A stretch of DNA of 64,000 nucleotides from Pyrrhosoma nymphula. Its lineage: Eukaryota > Arthropoda > Insecta > Odonata > Coenagrionidae. The notes below the pieces were generated by a model. It was not told the DNA's origin. It was given only the letters and a program-made list of their open reading frames with translations, and searched no databases. How positions within the stretch are numbered: the stretch's first letter is position 1; each line of letters opens with the position of its first letter. The stretch covers positions 180,552,386 through 180,616,385 of the forward strand of contig OY754327.1 in the NCBI GenBank assembly GCA_963573305.1, in the 5' to 3' direction. The translations under genes were made by a program, and so were the position numbers. Below, in pieces: positions 12,122 to 22,948 of this stretch.

Positions 12122-13756
12122 TACAGTGAAACCCCGTATTTGCGTTATCGGAAATTACGTTTTCCCGCAATTTACACCACTTTTACGAAGTCCCATTCCA
12201 TTTCCTATGTTTCCAATGTATGCAGAACCCCGAATTTAGACTGTACATTTTTCAGTTTTCCCGCAATTTGCACCACAACGCGCTCAATCAAAATAAAATT
12301 TAACTTTCAAAGTCCATTTCTCATGAATATAATCCTTTGCTAAACACTTTTTGACTTAGTCTCGCACATATTTGCGGAAAAAAATACGAAAGAGAGCAGT
12401 AATAGGACCTGTTTGAAGAAAGAATTTGAATTTGGCGGGGATAGTTTACAGCGCCACTCGTAGCATAAATTGGAACTACGTCAACTCGTCAATCTGCCGC
12501 GAGGAAATGATTCAAGCTATGAAATGAATACATTGTAAGGCGAGGAGCTAACTACGTAGTTTATATAATGTAATTAAACCTGCGGAGGAGTATTCATTTT
12601 TTACCTAAGTAGAAACTTTGGAGAATGATAATGGATTCTTATCCAGACATGATGAAAAATGAAAGAACTCGTACTAGTGGACAACAGATCATTTGCACTG
12701 CCTCGATTCCCGAGGTATAACTATGATAGGCTACAAATGAATTAAACTTATCGAAACTTGCGTTATCGTACCTTAAATAGACTGAATCATAAAGTTTATT
12801 TTTTAGTTGAACAATTGTTTGGACTAGTCAAACATCACGGCTGATCAGATTCTCATGTCTTGTTAAGTCATCCTCTAATAAACTGGGACGTAATTTTATC
12901 CTGCTTGGCAATGGAAAAGCGCGGAGGAAAAAGGAATTTTTCAATCAAGGAGACAATTGACATTTTAGAACAAGTCGATTCTCATGGTGGAACTCGCGTC
13001 GATCTAGCGAAACTGCTATGATTGCCTTTCTCTACACTAAATACGCTAAATACTATAATTGTGAGAAATCGCGATGGAATTCTGAAACAAGCCAACCCAG
13101 TGCGGTAATTTGTCTAAAATGAGAAAATATGTTAAGAATTCTAGGTATGAAGAAGTGGAAGGGATACTTAAAGAGTGTTTTTTGAGTGCTAGGTCTTCAA
13201 ATATCCCTATATATGGTGCCATCATACAAGAAAAAGCTCTGCACATCGCCCCAAGATTGGGAATTGAAAATTTCACAGCATCCAATGGTTGGTTGGATAG
13301 ATTCAAAAATATTATTTTCTGATGTTCATATATGTATTATTATTATTTATGGGTAGGGTCCACAGTTACCATGAGTGAAGTGAATTTTTAAGAAGCTGTT
13401 TCTGTAACTTTTATTTATTAATTTAATCTTGATTTTGTGCGATATGTAGTAATCCCTTATTTTATGTAGGTATCAATAATGAAGGAGAAAAATAATTTTC
13501 ACATTTCTATTCATCTAAGGTATTCAATGCCTTTTTTTCATCGTATATAAATTAATGAGAAGAGCTAGTTCAAAGAATAAAGTATGACACTGCTCTTTTT
13601 CAGTTTATCAGTCTATTTCTTATTTTACCCTTACTCCAGTGAAGGAACATGGCTGCAGAAGTGAAAATTCTACTTTTCCCGCAATTTGCACTTTCCCGCA
13701 ATTTGAACCTTTTTTTTAGGGTCCCTAGAAAAGTGCAATTTAGGGGTTTTACTGTA
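12122..13756 (+). mobile_element. Tigger-like element with relic transposase
   Basis: Left TACAGTGAAACCCC and right GGGGTTTTACTGTA are inverted with TA ends. Both flanks carry TTTTCCCGCAATTT(A/G)CAC repeats: two at the left, two at the right in the same phrase. A decayed transposase N-terminus lies at 12911-13322. At 1.6 kb it is shorter than an intact Tigger, so the catalytic part is deleted. Confidence 0.78.
12911..13322 (+). pseudogene. Relic Tigger transposase, CENP-B-type DNA-binding N-terminus
   Basis: From ATG at 12911 the frame reads MEKRGGKRNFSIKETIDILEQV, a Psq/CENP-B helix-turn-helix start, with a stop at about codon 37. It continues as STLNT...IVRNRDGIL. A later open segment (13110-13322) has IIQEKALHIAPRLGIENFTASNGWLDRFK, typical of the CENP-B HTH_Tnp_Tc5 domain of Tigger and jerky proteins. 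The DDE catalytic domain is absent. Non-functional. Confidence 0.75.
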
Positions 13757-14231
13757 TTTACTAATTTCACAGATATTTCGCTTTTATCCCTAATTTTCAC
13801 AGAAAATTCACGTTTATCACAACATACGATTTTTTCCAGTCCCTAGCCATAGCTTACACGACTGGACTCGACTCAATACTTGCGAGTAACTACAACTCGA
13901 CTCAAGTTCAAAAAGTACTACTCGCACATCCCTAAAAATTATCATTTTAATATTCCTCAATGAATTTTGAGAATAATACTATTGAAAAAAAATAATAGTC
14001 AATGTGCTTGACTAATTCTTAATTGCTAATAATTGAGGTCCTCCTGAACTAGTGAAACCTTAAAAAAAAACAAAATTAAAGATTCTTATAATGGCTTACA
14101 CAGTGTTTCGACAATCATAGAAGACAAAGCTAAAAAATAAATTCATTTATGTGTAACCATGAGAAAATTTACTCCATATAACACTACTAGAGCAAATGAT
14201 TCAATCGAGACAAATCATTTTATTTACTGAC

Positions 14232-14427
14232 CTTATATACTCGTCCTTGAGGATTGGCAAAGAGTAGAATTGAAATTGGAGATACTAATGATGCCTCCCT
14301 CACCAGAATACTTTTCCGCTCCTGAGACCGTACTTGCCGGAAATAGGTGAGGAAAGGAGGGGAGCGAGATTCACCCCATCGACCATTGTTGACACTCTCT
14401 GAACCCAATGTTGCCCGCTGACCATCA
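14232..14427 (-). CDS. DHX30-like helicase exon, OB fold
   Basis: Acceptor ATCATTAG, donor AAG|GTCAGT; 1+195 nt. It encodes ESRSPPFLTYFRQVRSQERKSILVREASLVSPISILLFA, aligning with the RSRWLTYF...VFVRDSS..HPLAVLLL region of DHX30. It ends in phase 0 after GRVYK without a stop codon, so at least one more exon (about 50 residues expected) should follow on the minus strand. I could not identify it between 1 and 14231. Confidence 0.87.
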
Positions 14428-15248
14428 CTAATGATAAGATAGAGCACATTTAAAGTAGAATTTAACAGATTAAGCCCTTAAAACAGAAATTTCTCTTCGA
14501 CACATTGCATTGAAATTTGTCTCCAAGTAGCAATGGATATCAAAAGAGTGACATACATAATTACAGACCATGATGAAATAACTTTAATTAGAAGTGAAGC
14601 GAGATGAGATGACGGAAGTGATACTTCAACATATCTTCAAACAAACAAATATTTGTAGGCATAATGATAAGCAAGCCCCTACTAAGGCCTTTAAGGCAAT
14701 CCAAAAGTATAGAACTATTAGGGCAGCTAAAACTATTTTTTTAAATGCATATTACTGACTTCCAAACCCTCCCTATTACACTTACAGTAAAAAACATAGT
14801 AAATTACAAAGCATGGAATCTGAGAAGTACCTGAGTTACACAGATTCATGACCTATAACACAGCCTGGAAATAATTGGTCAAGCAAATCGTATATTAGAA
14901 TTTATTAAAAGGGTTGATGTAAAATATGACTAACAAGAAGACATCGCAAGACCTATGTTGAGGTTGCTAATGACACAATGTTTTTCTGAAACTAGAGTAG
15001 GAGTGTAGAAAAAGAGTCACGGCTTTCTCTCCCATAGGCCCGGGTTCGTGAGAAAATTGCTTACATGGAATTTCGTTCCATGTAAATTCGTTAATTTTCA
15101 GGGGGGCTGAAGAGGAATAAAGGAAGAAGAGGAATTTCTCTGCATCATATTAGTGGCGAGTGTACTAATGTGAATGCCCAAGCCGTGGACAATTGGATGC
15201 CATTTCAGAATTTGATACTGGAAAGATTTGATGCAAAGGATATTTATT

Positions 15249-15600
15249 TACAGTAGACTCTCGTTATTACGAACCACGTTCTTACGAACTTTCGTTTTTA
15301 TAAAGTAAAAAACATTGGTCCCGACCAAAGGGGTACCCAAATTATGGTAAAAGAAACAATATTATGAAATTGTGAAACTTTGTCACACTTACTTTGCCAA
15401 AGAACTTGAGAACTACCAGGAAAACAATGGATACTTCGCATTAGCTACTCAGCTGGGTTGAGGGTACAAGACTCCCATTGGTTAGTGAACTTCGAAGGGA
15501 TACCGGAAGCAAGAGGAGAGGTGAAAGGACCATCATTGTTGTGTTGACATGACACGACATGCGTGAAGACCATCATTGTGCCATCCTTGGTGGACACAGA
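15249..15600 (+). mobile_element. Tigger-like left terminus, truncated
   Basis: TACAGTAGACTCTCGTTATTACG followed by TTACGAAC/TTCTTACGAAC words has the typical left-end form of the Tigger-like elements elsewhere in the window. No matching right terminus was found before the helicase exon at 15674, so it is probably a truncated copy. The right boundary is arbitrary. Confidence 0.45.
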
Positions 15601-15673
15601 GCATAACCCCCCCCTAGTTTAAAATTAATTATAAAAATAAAACCAGAAATCAAAAACAGTACATTACACTTAC

Positions 15674-16046
15674 TCTGTCACTAAAGTAGGAGCATTCTTT
15701 TTCTTCCCCCCCTTGCGCACATCCCATTGCCTTCGGCGCAGAATGGAACCTACTCCTGACAGTAATACTCCAAGGACAAGTTCATTTTCTGCAGCCAGTT
15801 GGTTACAATGAGCAGATCTGTTTGCAAAGGACTCTAAACCATCAGCGGAGGAGCCCCCAGCACCTCTACCCCTCCTCCAGCTACTCCATGTCGTGGATGA
15901 GCTGCTTGATCGACCATTACGCCAGCTGTCACCCCCCATGCCCCTCCGGCCCCAGTGTCCATCTTCATCTTCTGTCTCTGCACCTCCTACAGCTTCAGAG
16001 AGCAGCCGAGACTGATACAAATGCTCAGCATATATGCGACGAAGAC
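15674..16046 (-). CDS. DHX30-like helicase exon, HA2 end and OB-fold start, with Gly/Ser/Arg insert
   Basis: Acceptor TTTTTACAG, donor GA|GTAAGT; 2+369+2 nt. After LRRIYAEHLYQSRLLSEAV there is an insert of about 45 residues rich in Gly, Ser, Arg, Trp and acidic residues, with no counterpart in vertebrate DHX30 as I recall it. Conserved sequence then resumes: CNQLAAENELVLGVLLSGVG, the usual entry to the OB fold, and ends RKGGKKKNAPTLVT. The reading frame stays open across the insert, which argues for real coding sequence. Confidence 0.9.
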
Positions 16047-16844
16047 CTGTAAAAACAAAATAATATTATTTCTGTCATTAAAATACATCTGTATACATGA
16101 AAAGAAGCTCAACAAAGAATGTTTGTCTTCAATACAAAGAGCACCACATTATGGGCCTTCATCATCTAATTTGACCTCTTGGCTTTCAAAGCGAATTACC
16201 ACACATTGGTGTAATACCTAACAGCCACACATGTGGCTGTAATGTGCATTGGGTATTTTGAAAAAATAGAGTTCAAATTATTATATTATAGTTATATTGG
16301 CATTTTACCAAAAATACTAGGTATGTTGATCCAAGAACCTCCTCATAAGGAGTCACATTTCCATTAGGAGTCATTGAATCTCTTTCATGGCACTAAGGCC
16401 ATGCAAGAGTTAAGTTTTCCCATTCTAAGCTCCCATCACTTGAGACATGCACACTTGAGAGGACTTGGGTGCCATTATGTAAACAATATGATATTTCCCA
16501 AACAAAGGTATTTCCTCAGTCATTTGGAGGTAAGAACAGTCAGAAGAGGATTTCCCCATAGCTTCTATCACAAACATTATTCCATTAAGCCAGCAATCAT
16601 AAAGGTCAGCTGGAGGTCATTAAAAAATAGCAGAAGAATGAGGAGGAGAAGGTGAAAATATTCGTAAGCAAAACACAGCTGACCCATTTAAGCCACACTG
16701 GAGCTTAGTGTTGAGAAATACTTTCCCTGTCACGAGCACCATGAGAATTTCACTCTTCTCATCTGTATAGTACTCTTGTGGTTACGAATCAAAAAGTGTA
16801 CTTTTCATCCGTTTTAGGACTCAGAATACTAAACCCTTTCCTTG

Positions 16845-16930
16845 GGTGGTGGGCGGAGGTAATCTCAACCCTTCGCCACAGTGCCAGCCCATGTTCATGA
16901 TCAACTATTTGTTAATTCCGGGGATTGACA
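16845..16930 (+). repeat. Dispersed SINE-tail-like repeat, copy 1
   Basis: GGGCGGAGGTAATCTCAACC, CTTCGCCACAGTGCC and ATCAACTATTTGTT occur in order. The same order is found near 18440 and 50212 on the plus strand and on the minus strand at 19085-19180, where it is attached to a 5S-like head. The copies are diverged. It is probably the conserved 3' domain of one SINE family. Confidence 0.55.
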
Positions 16931-16990
16931 AAAAAATATTTGTTCCTGACTTGGAAAATATACTCATAAGTGTACTCCTAGCTGCGCATT

Positions 16991-18907
16991 TACAGTAGAG
17001 TCTTGATGTAAAATTAATGATGTAACACCTTGGAACCCAAATATGGAGTGTTATGTAAAATGAAATTATTTAAAATCAAGATATTTGTGAATTTTGAAAA
17101 ATGTGCTGAGATTTCACAACATATGAGAACACAATGACATTGAAACTATTTTCACTACAAAGAGATCGTTTTTTTATATTCTGCTGTAGAAAATAAAACT
17201 TTTAATTGTGTTGGAGATAAAATTATATTTTCAACTAAAATGTACAATAGAATTTCAGAACATAATCATAGCTTTTTGGCTGCTCAGGCTAGAGTATAGG
17301 TAAAGTATTTAAAGAAACAGATAAATCAAGTGTGTCCATAATTAGACAATCATGCCTGTGGGAGTTTTAATTGTACTGAGAGATAAATTTGGAAATAAGA
17401 CATTCTAAAAAAGTTACCTAAGATATTAATTAGAAAAGTATACCACTCAATGAAAGTTAAATATCAATGCATAGAAAACTAATAAACTGCCTGGATAAAA
17501 TGAAAATGAAGAAAAACCCCTCTGAAAGTACAATTTCATTTACAGAATTACATCTTTTTAAAATATTATGTGACGTAAAATTTTAGTTTCAGTGGGACAA
17601 AAGCGCTCATTTACCATCTACTTCATTGTCACTCAACATTTCATGGCTACAGCCATCTCCTTGATTTTTTGTCCATGAGAACTTTTCAGGGTGTCATCAT
17701 CCAGCCCTATGTACTCTAGACTTGAAGTCTGTGGCGCTCCCTAACGATTAAAATAATCAGCAAAATCACTGGCTTAGCCCAGTCTTTGAGATGCAGTAGT
17801 TTCCATTTCGATGAGGAAGATTCACTATTCTCATAATAAATTTCGTCTAAGAGAAGGAATAACAAATAAATCCAAGCGACATTATGAATGGTAAAATTTC
17901 GTAATCCACCCTTTCGCTACAAAGTTAACGTTGCTCACACATAGATTTTTCACTGGAGGCATAAGAATGCCATTTATCTATGGTGTAAATATTTTCACGC
18001 AAGAGAGCAAATGGCATGTCAACATGGCTCTGCGGCTAAGCGAGATGCAAGCAAGCAAAAAAAGGCCCAGGGGTAAATAAAGGGTAAGGTTCTGATATGA
18101 ATCAACCGAAATAAAGGCTCCCCTTATTTTGTTTGAGCATCAACCCAGTGTTGGCTGCGGAAGCCCCAAAAAGAGGCCCAACCCCTAGTGGAAGCCACTT
18201 AAGTCGAAGCTAAGCTGGGCAAGGTAGACAACAACAGATAATGCGAAGGAGTAATCTTCTCAGGTTACTCCCTCCTCTTTCTCACTGAATGAGTCACGAG
18301 CAGATGAATTTTGTCGTGCCGTGAGCGAGAGGAGTCTTTTGGGGAAAACCGGTTTAGATGCGTCAATTATGTAGACCCGACTGAGAGATCGACCCTAAAA
18401 ATGGCAACATTATCGTTTTCCCACCCCGCAGGTCAATCTTCCCTGGCCTGCGGGCGGGGGTAATCTCCAACCTTTCTCAGTGGTAGATGCCTTCACTGTG
18501 TGTGTCCGTGGTCAAGCATTTGTTTATATACTCTGGATTTACTATAACATTATTTGTAGCATGCTGGGAAAATATAAGCTCAGAATTACACTTCTTATGT
18601 TTTTTCTGTGCATTTCCACGGAACAGAACTCTGTTATAAACATAGTTGTCGGGAGTGTTCATTATACAAGAATTTTGAAAATATTTTCTTTTAGTTTCTT
18701 TAAGTTGTTGTTTTATTTCGTAAAATCGAGTTGATACCTCCACCAGGTACCAAAATAGCCTTACGTAAAATCGTTACATCGAATTTACGTAAAATCAAAT
18801 AATGATTCCATAAGAATACTATGGGAGTCGGCCGGGACCCCTCATTCACTTGTGTTAAATCAAATTTTACGTAAAATCGGGTAATGTAAAATCGAGATTC
18901 TACTGTA
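16991..18907. mobile_element. Tigger-like element, 1.9 kb
   Basis: Left TACAGTAGAGTCTTGATGTA and right ATCGAGATTCTACTGTA are inverted with TA ends. Subterminal TGTAAAAT and TTACGTAAAATC words repeat at each side. It contains an internal SINE-tail-like repeat near 18440. No transposase similarity was recognised, so it is likely non-autonomous. It lies in the intron between the helicase exons at 15674 and 20783. Confidence 0.7.
18430..18560 (+). repeat. Dispersed SINE-tail-like repeat, copy 2
   Basis: GGCCTGCGGGCGGGGGTAAT, CTCCAACCTTTC and GGTCAAGCATTTGTTT match the 3' domain seen at 16845, 19085 (minus) and 50212. It sits inside the Tigger-like element 16991-18907, so the SINE inserted after that element. 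Confidence 0.5.
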
Positions 18908-19084
18908 CAAATTTGAAATGGAACTCTGCGGTAATTACCTAGTTACAAAGTTCTTTGCTAAGGATACTCTCAACAACTGGGCTAAAACTAATGTTAGAGT
19001 TCTGTTTAAAATTTGTAAATGATCAGCAGAACATAAAGAATGGACTTGAGAGCCTATGTTTTCTGAGTAAGCAGCAAAATAGTT

Positions 19085-19565
19085 TTTTAGCATATCCAAT
19101 GAAAAAAACAAATAGTTGACCGTGGCACATGGCGTGAGCTGAGCTGTCACTAAATAAAGGGTAGAGATAATCCCCGCCTGCAGGCTGAGGATAGTGACAG
19201 GTGTCCAGTAGGGTGGGGCCCCTAATGGCACCTGGGGCTCTTTTTCTTGCTTTTAACTTTTCCACGTTTAACCTGCCTGCCACTTGCAGACAGGGGACAA
19301 GAGCACCACGGTAGAGGTATGAAGGAGCGGCCACCCCTAACCTTCCCGGTACAGGTATGGAGGGAGTCCTCCCTCCTAACTTCCCAGTCTGGGTATATCT
19401 CCCTCCGGCCTCCCAGTATAGGTCTAGAGGGAGTATCAATCCTCCATCCACCTCAGAAGAGGCATGTAGGAGGGCCACCCATTCAACCACCGTCCAGGCC
19501 CAACATTGCTTAACTTCAGTGATCTGATGGGAACCGGTGTGTCAACGTGGCTAGGCCCTTGCCCT
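19085..19565 (-). mobile_element. 5S rRNA-derived SINE (SINE3-like)
   Basis: Read on the minus strand, the head (about 19557 to 19472) has 5S rRNA internal-promoter features: CGGTTCCCATCAGATCACTG, AAGTTAAGCAATGTTGGGCC and TGAATGGGTGGCC, corresponding to the A box, intermediate element and C box of 5S genes. A unique body of about 290 bp follows. The 3' domain GGCGGGGATTATCTCTACCC...GGTCAACTATTTGTT is shared with copies at 16845, 18430 and 50212. A 5S head plus a shared tail is the definition of SINE3. Boundaries are approximate. An isolated 5S pseudogene is less likely because of the linked tail. Confidence 0.65.
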
Positions 19566-20194
19566 TTGAGTGGCTAAGTTTTCAGCGAGAACTTCTCACC
19601 CCAAGTGCTTACACATTGCCTTTTTCTCAACACCACACCAGGCAAGGAAGTTTTTGCCTCCCAATCTCACCCTCAATGGAGTGGGTCACAAGATGAGGCA
19701 CCACCTTGATTCTTATTTGCTAGGTAACGGTCCACTGTTGACATACATTTAAGTACCAACTCTAATTGACCGGGGAAGAAGTTACACCTCACAGGATGGT
19801 ACGTATTTGAACTTATGGGTCGATTATGTCAGGAAAATCTCACTTCTTATTTCTGAGTCGAGTGAATACAGGATAACTGAAACCATGAATAGAGAAACCA
19901 TGGACACAGGGGTCCCACTGTACTTAGAAGTAGCTATTTATTACATGGCAAATGTTGCTACAGATATGTGATACCGAAACATACTCAGATTACGATTTTG
20001 AACATGCAATGGCAACACAACCTCCTTGAAGCAGCTCACAGGATACAATGTAGATGCAGAGTTGAATGCATACCAGTGGTACAATGTGTTAGCTTATGTA
20101 CAATCTATAAATGTGAAATGCTTCATATAGTTTATTGTATCCAATTCAACTTGGTGGAACTACTTCATACATATATGAAAATAAAGCAAAACTT

Positions 20195-20320
20195 ATTTTT
20201 TCCAAATAAATAGTTTTATTGTATGACCCATGTTCCAAGGAGAATCGACATCATCAGGTGATGATGTCAATCCTCGACGAAACCCAGGTCGCACAATAAA
20301 ACTATTTATATGGAAAAAAT
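20195..20320. repeat. 126-bp hairpin with ATGATG loop motif
   Basis: The arms TCCAAATAAATAGTTTTATT and AATAAAACTATTTATATGGA pair, and pairing continues to a centre at TCATCAGGTGATGA. Each strand reads TGATGATGTC...(GAAAC or GGAAC)...CAATAAAACTATT outward from the centre. Layout and wording resemble the Penelope-type relic ends at 27430/28866 and the hairpin at 51109. It lies in the intron upstream of helicase exon 20783-21057. Confidence 0.7.
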
Positions 20321-20782
20321 TAGCATTGTTTTATTTTCAAACAAAAGTTAAATTCTTTGTATAGTGGTCTGACGTAGCCTTTCCTCATGTACTCGATATA
20401 TGCACATCATTTGTTACACAGTCATTCTTAAATACGTAAAATTTGTTCACGGTAAATACATCAAAATTTAGAAATAAATTACAGATACCATGGGTTCTGG
20501 ATTAATGTTGATATGTTTACTGAAGCAAAATTTTGAAGAAAAAAATGAAATGCAAGAAACGGGTATACGGGAAAAAAGGAGCGAGACAAACAATAGGAAT
20601 ATGGGGAAAAAAGTGCGCAGCTTACACAAAATCTAGAGGAATCATGTAAGTCACACACCCTTTTTTGTTAACCAGCATTTCATTGAACCAATAAAATTTT
20701 TCTTTTCATGATAGAAATACACTTTAGTAGCTTTAAAAATGGATAATAATTTTTACTGCAAATTCTTGCTATTTTCACTTAC

Positions 20783-21057
20783 TCTGAATGAGAGACATGC
20801 TTTCCCTGCTCAGACCATAGGTGGAGCAAAAGCTATCTGATGAAAGGGAAGATCCTGAAACAGTCCTGCCATAGCAGTTCATCATCCCAGATGCCTCTTC
20901 CCACTTCTCATGCATAAATGACAATGCTAAATGATCACTCGTTGGACAGAAATGAGATTTGGCAGCACGGACACCAGCTTTGTCTACAAGAGCAGACTGA
21001 AATGGTTCTCGTTCAACTGACAACACTGTAGCAATGGTCACTAATGGGCTCACACAC
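20783..21057 (-). CDS. DHX30-like helicase exon, HA2/ratchet domain
   Basis: Acceptor TTTTTCAG, donor A|GTAAGT; 1+273+1 nt. It encodes the helical-bundle (ratchet) part: SPLVTIATVLSVEREPF, then SDHLALSFMHEKWEEA, a pattern shared with DHX30 (SDHLAF....WEE). It is joined in frame to LRRIYAEHLYQSRLL in the next exon. Confidence 0.92.
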
Positions 21058-21653
21058 CTGAAAAAGAATACATTATTTATGAAAAGTAAACAAAGGCATT
21101 AAAGGAGAATACCAATGTACAGTATTGCTTAGTTCATTGCTAAGGATAGTTCAAACATGCCATTACTCCGATTGAATTTACATTAACAATGCTTCCCCAT
21201 TTAGAAATATTTCCCCAGGTGATGAATTTATTTTGTTCTTAGTTGCTGAGTTTTGCATTGTTGATAGTTACATATAATTTATTTTGAAGCTTTTTCAAAT
21301 ATTTTGCAAAAACAAATAAAATATACTTCCAATGTCTTGCCTTGAAAAAGGGCATTATGATAAGGGAAGTTTGCCTGGCTATGCAACCCTGCAATTCAGG
21401 CATTGCATAAAATAATTTGCCAATTTCCAAGAGTAAAATTAAATTTTATAACCGATTATTTCAGTTTCTAAATTTTGTAAATCAATTATTATTTTTCTGA
21501 CAGTTTCATTACAACAAGAAATTTTTCCATAATTATTTCATCCATTTTCCATCAAAAGTAATTGCTTTCAATGGTTGTCACAGAAATATCAAATTACCCC
21601 CTGAACTTGTGAATATGGGCTCCAAAGTGAGGCATCTCCATGCACAAGGCAAA

Positions 21654-22948
21654 TACAGTAGAACCTCTATTTTACAAACCTCTAATTTACGAAATGACAC
21701 CAATTTACGAACCATTCCGCCAGTCCCGATCTTTGTATACATATAAGAAAACCATGTAAAATGACCTCCGTTTTACGAAAACTCCATTTTAATGATTTAC
21801 GAAGTGAGAAGCCGGTCCCTAGGAGTGACTGACCCCTGTTTTACGAAGTATTTGAAATGGTTTTGTCGCAGTGTTTTGAGGTCAATGCATCACTCAATGT
21901 GTAAATATTCGGCATTATGCGAACATTTCAAGAATGAGCATTTCAAATTCAAGAAATTGTAGAAAAGGTATCGAAAAACCTTAACAACATTTTTAAATTT
22001 AATGCACGTTGCCTCTGCACATATTTTGGGTCACGTCTAGCGATGTTTTTCCCTGCGCGAACGGCTGAAACAACGGGTTGCGCTCAGAGGGCGATAAGTC
22101 GGGAAAGCCATCTCAAGTAAACAAAATTTGGCCCGATTTTAAGGTAGATATTAATTTCACTTATACTTGTGGTCAACTTGAATAATATATATGATCCTGG
22201 ATTCAAAGGCTTCTTTTCTAAATCGATTTTCACGTCAGATAAAAAGAAGAAAGAAATTACCAAGTTTCCTCTTCATTCGCTGTAATTTTAATGGCCTATA
22301 AGCGTAGGCTATAATAAAATTTCCGCCATGGTATATTACTCTCTCAGGAAACATGTGAATTGGCCAGCTTATCAAGTCTTTCTTGAAGGTGTTCACCTGA
22401 TTACATTGTAACCACAGTCTACACGGAGTAACCGTTACAATGTCTTCGCTCTCAATAGCTGGTTTGAGTTTCTTCTTTCCCTTGTTATCAGTTCCTATGT
22501 CATCCGAGAGTGGCTCGCACCTATAACTTTGTTTCCAGAATTCTTTGAAGCCAGAAAATTACACTGTAAGCTGTGAGCGAGTGAAAATATTGTAGTTTCC
22601 AAGCGAGCAGAAGTCGCGCGCATTCAGTTAGAATCACTCTCAACGCGATGTGGGCTGTGTTTGTGATATCCCGTGTGTCTATAAGTAAAACAATGGATAA
22701 AACATCGCTGAGCAAAAAAAAACGAGGATGTCCGTGAGTTTGGTTACCAAAAGGTCGATAATCCAGGAGGTATGTGATCGCGCGCAGACAAAAACAGAAA
22801 TTGCTCGGAAGTATGGCATTTCTTTATCGACATAACAACAATCATGAATTCCAAGAGAAAACATTTTGAGTCACACAACAGCATCGTCGAAAACCAAGTA
22901 AATTTCATCATCGAATTTTGAACAGCTTGATTTGCAGATGTATTATTA
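21654..22948 (+). mobile_element. Tigger-like element, left part, interrupted by a LINE
   Basis: Begins TACAGTAGAACCTCTATTTT and is nearly identical over about 1.29 kb to 58890-60185. It includes the ATGGATAAAACATCGCTGAG start and a relic Psq/CENP-B HTH (KTEIARKYGISLST) with several stops. Similarity stops abruptly at 22948, where an R2-superclade LINE begins. The right half of the element was not recognised beyond the LINE. Confidence 0.78.
22695..22945 (+). pseudogene. Relic Tigger transposase N-terminus (copy 1)
   Basis: ATGGATAAAACATCG opens MDKTSLSKKKRG. Then, in shifted frames, IIQEVCDRAQTKTEIARKYGISLST and a segment ending FEQLDLQMYY. This is the helix-turn-helix DNA-binding start of a CENP-B/Tigger transposase, broken by frameshifts and stops. 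The same region in the 58890 copy carries partly different lesions, so both decayed after or during spread. Confidence 0.65.

Larger units (their letters stand above)
4938..13845. mobile_element. Second large nested hAT-type element
   Basis: Left end TAGGGACCGGAAAAAAT and right end ATTTTTTCCAGTCCCTA are inverted with one mismatch. A perfect 8-bp duplication GCCATAGC flanks it at 4930-4937 and 13846-13853. It sits within the outer hAT (1260-13934) and itself contains at least four elements: Tigger-like 6600-8323, hAT 8327-10297, Tigger-like 10329-11956 and Tigger-like 12122-13756. Its own sequence is mainly 4938-6599 plus short pieces; no transposase was recognised there. Confidence 0.85.
1260..13934. 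mobile_element. Outer hAT-type element carrying a nest of other transposons
   Basis: Termini are TAGGGATGTGC at the left and its complement GCACATCCCTA at the right. The flanking 8-bp duplication is perfect: AAAATTAT at 1252-1259 and 13935-13942. TIR form and 8-bp duplication are hallmarks of the hAT superfamily. Subterminal GAGTCGAGTCGAGT (left) and ACTCGACTCAA (right) repeats extend the symmetry. Its 12.7 kb length comes from later insertions (2675-4814 and 4938-13845). The element's own sequence is about 1.4 kb at the left, about 0.12 kb in the middle and 0.09 kb at the right, with no recognised transposase, so it was probably non-autonomous. Confidence 0.85.

Noticed and set aside
15030..15060. 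tRNA B-box-like GGTTCGTG within GGCCCGGGTTCGTG
   Set aside because: No A box or cloverleaf could be drawn around it.
15822..16221. Plus-strand ORFs over and next to helicase exon 15674-16046
   Set aside because: They are antisense to a well supported exon and have no similarity of their own.
19023..19490. 155-codon minus-strand ORF starting MVEWVALLH
   Set aside because: It lies across the 5S-derived SINE and its tail, has no domain similarity, and is explained by the GC-richer SINE body.
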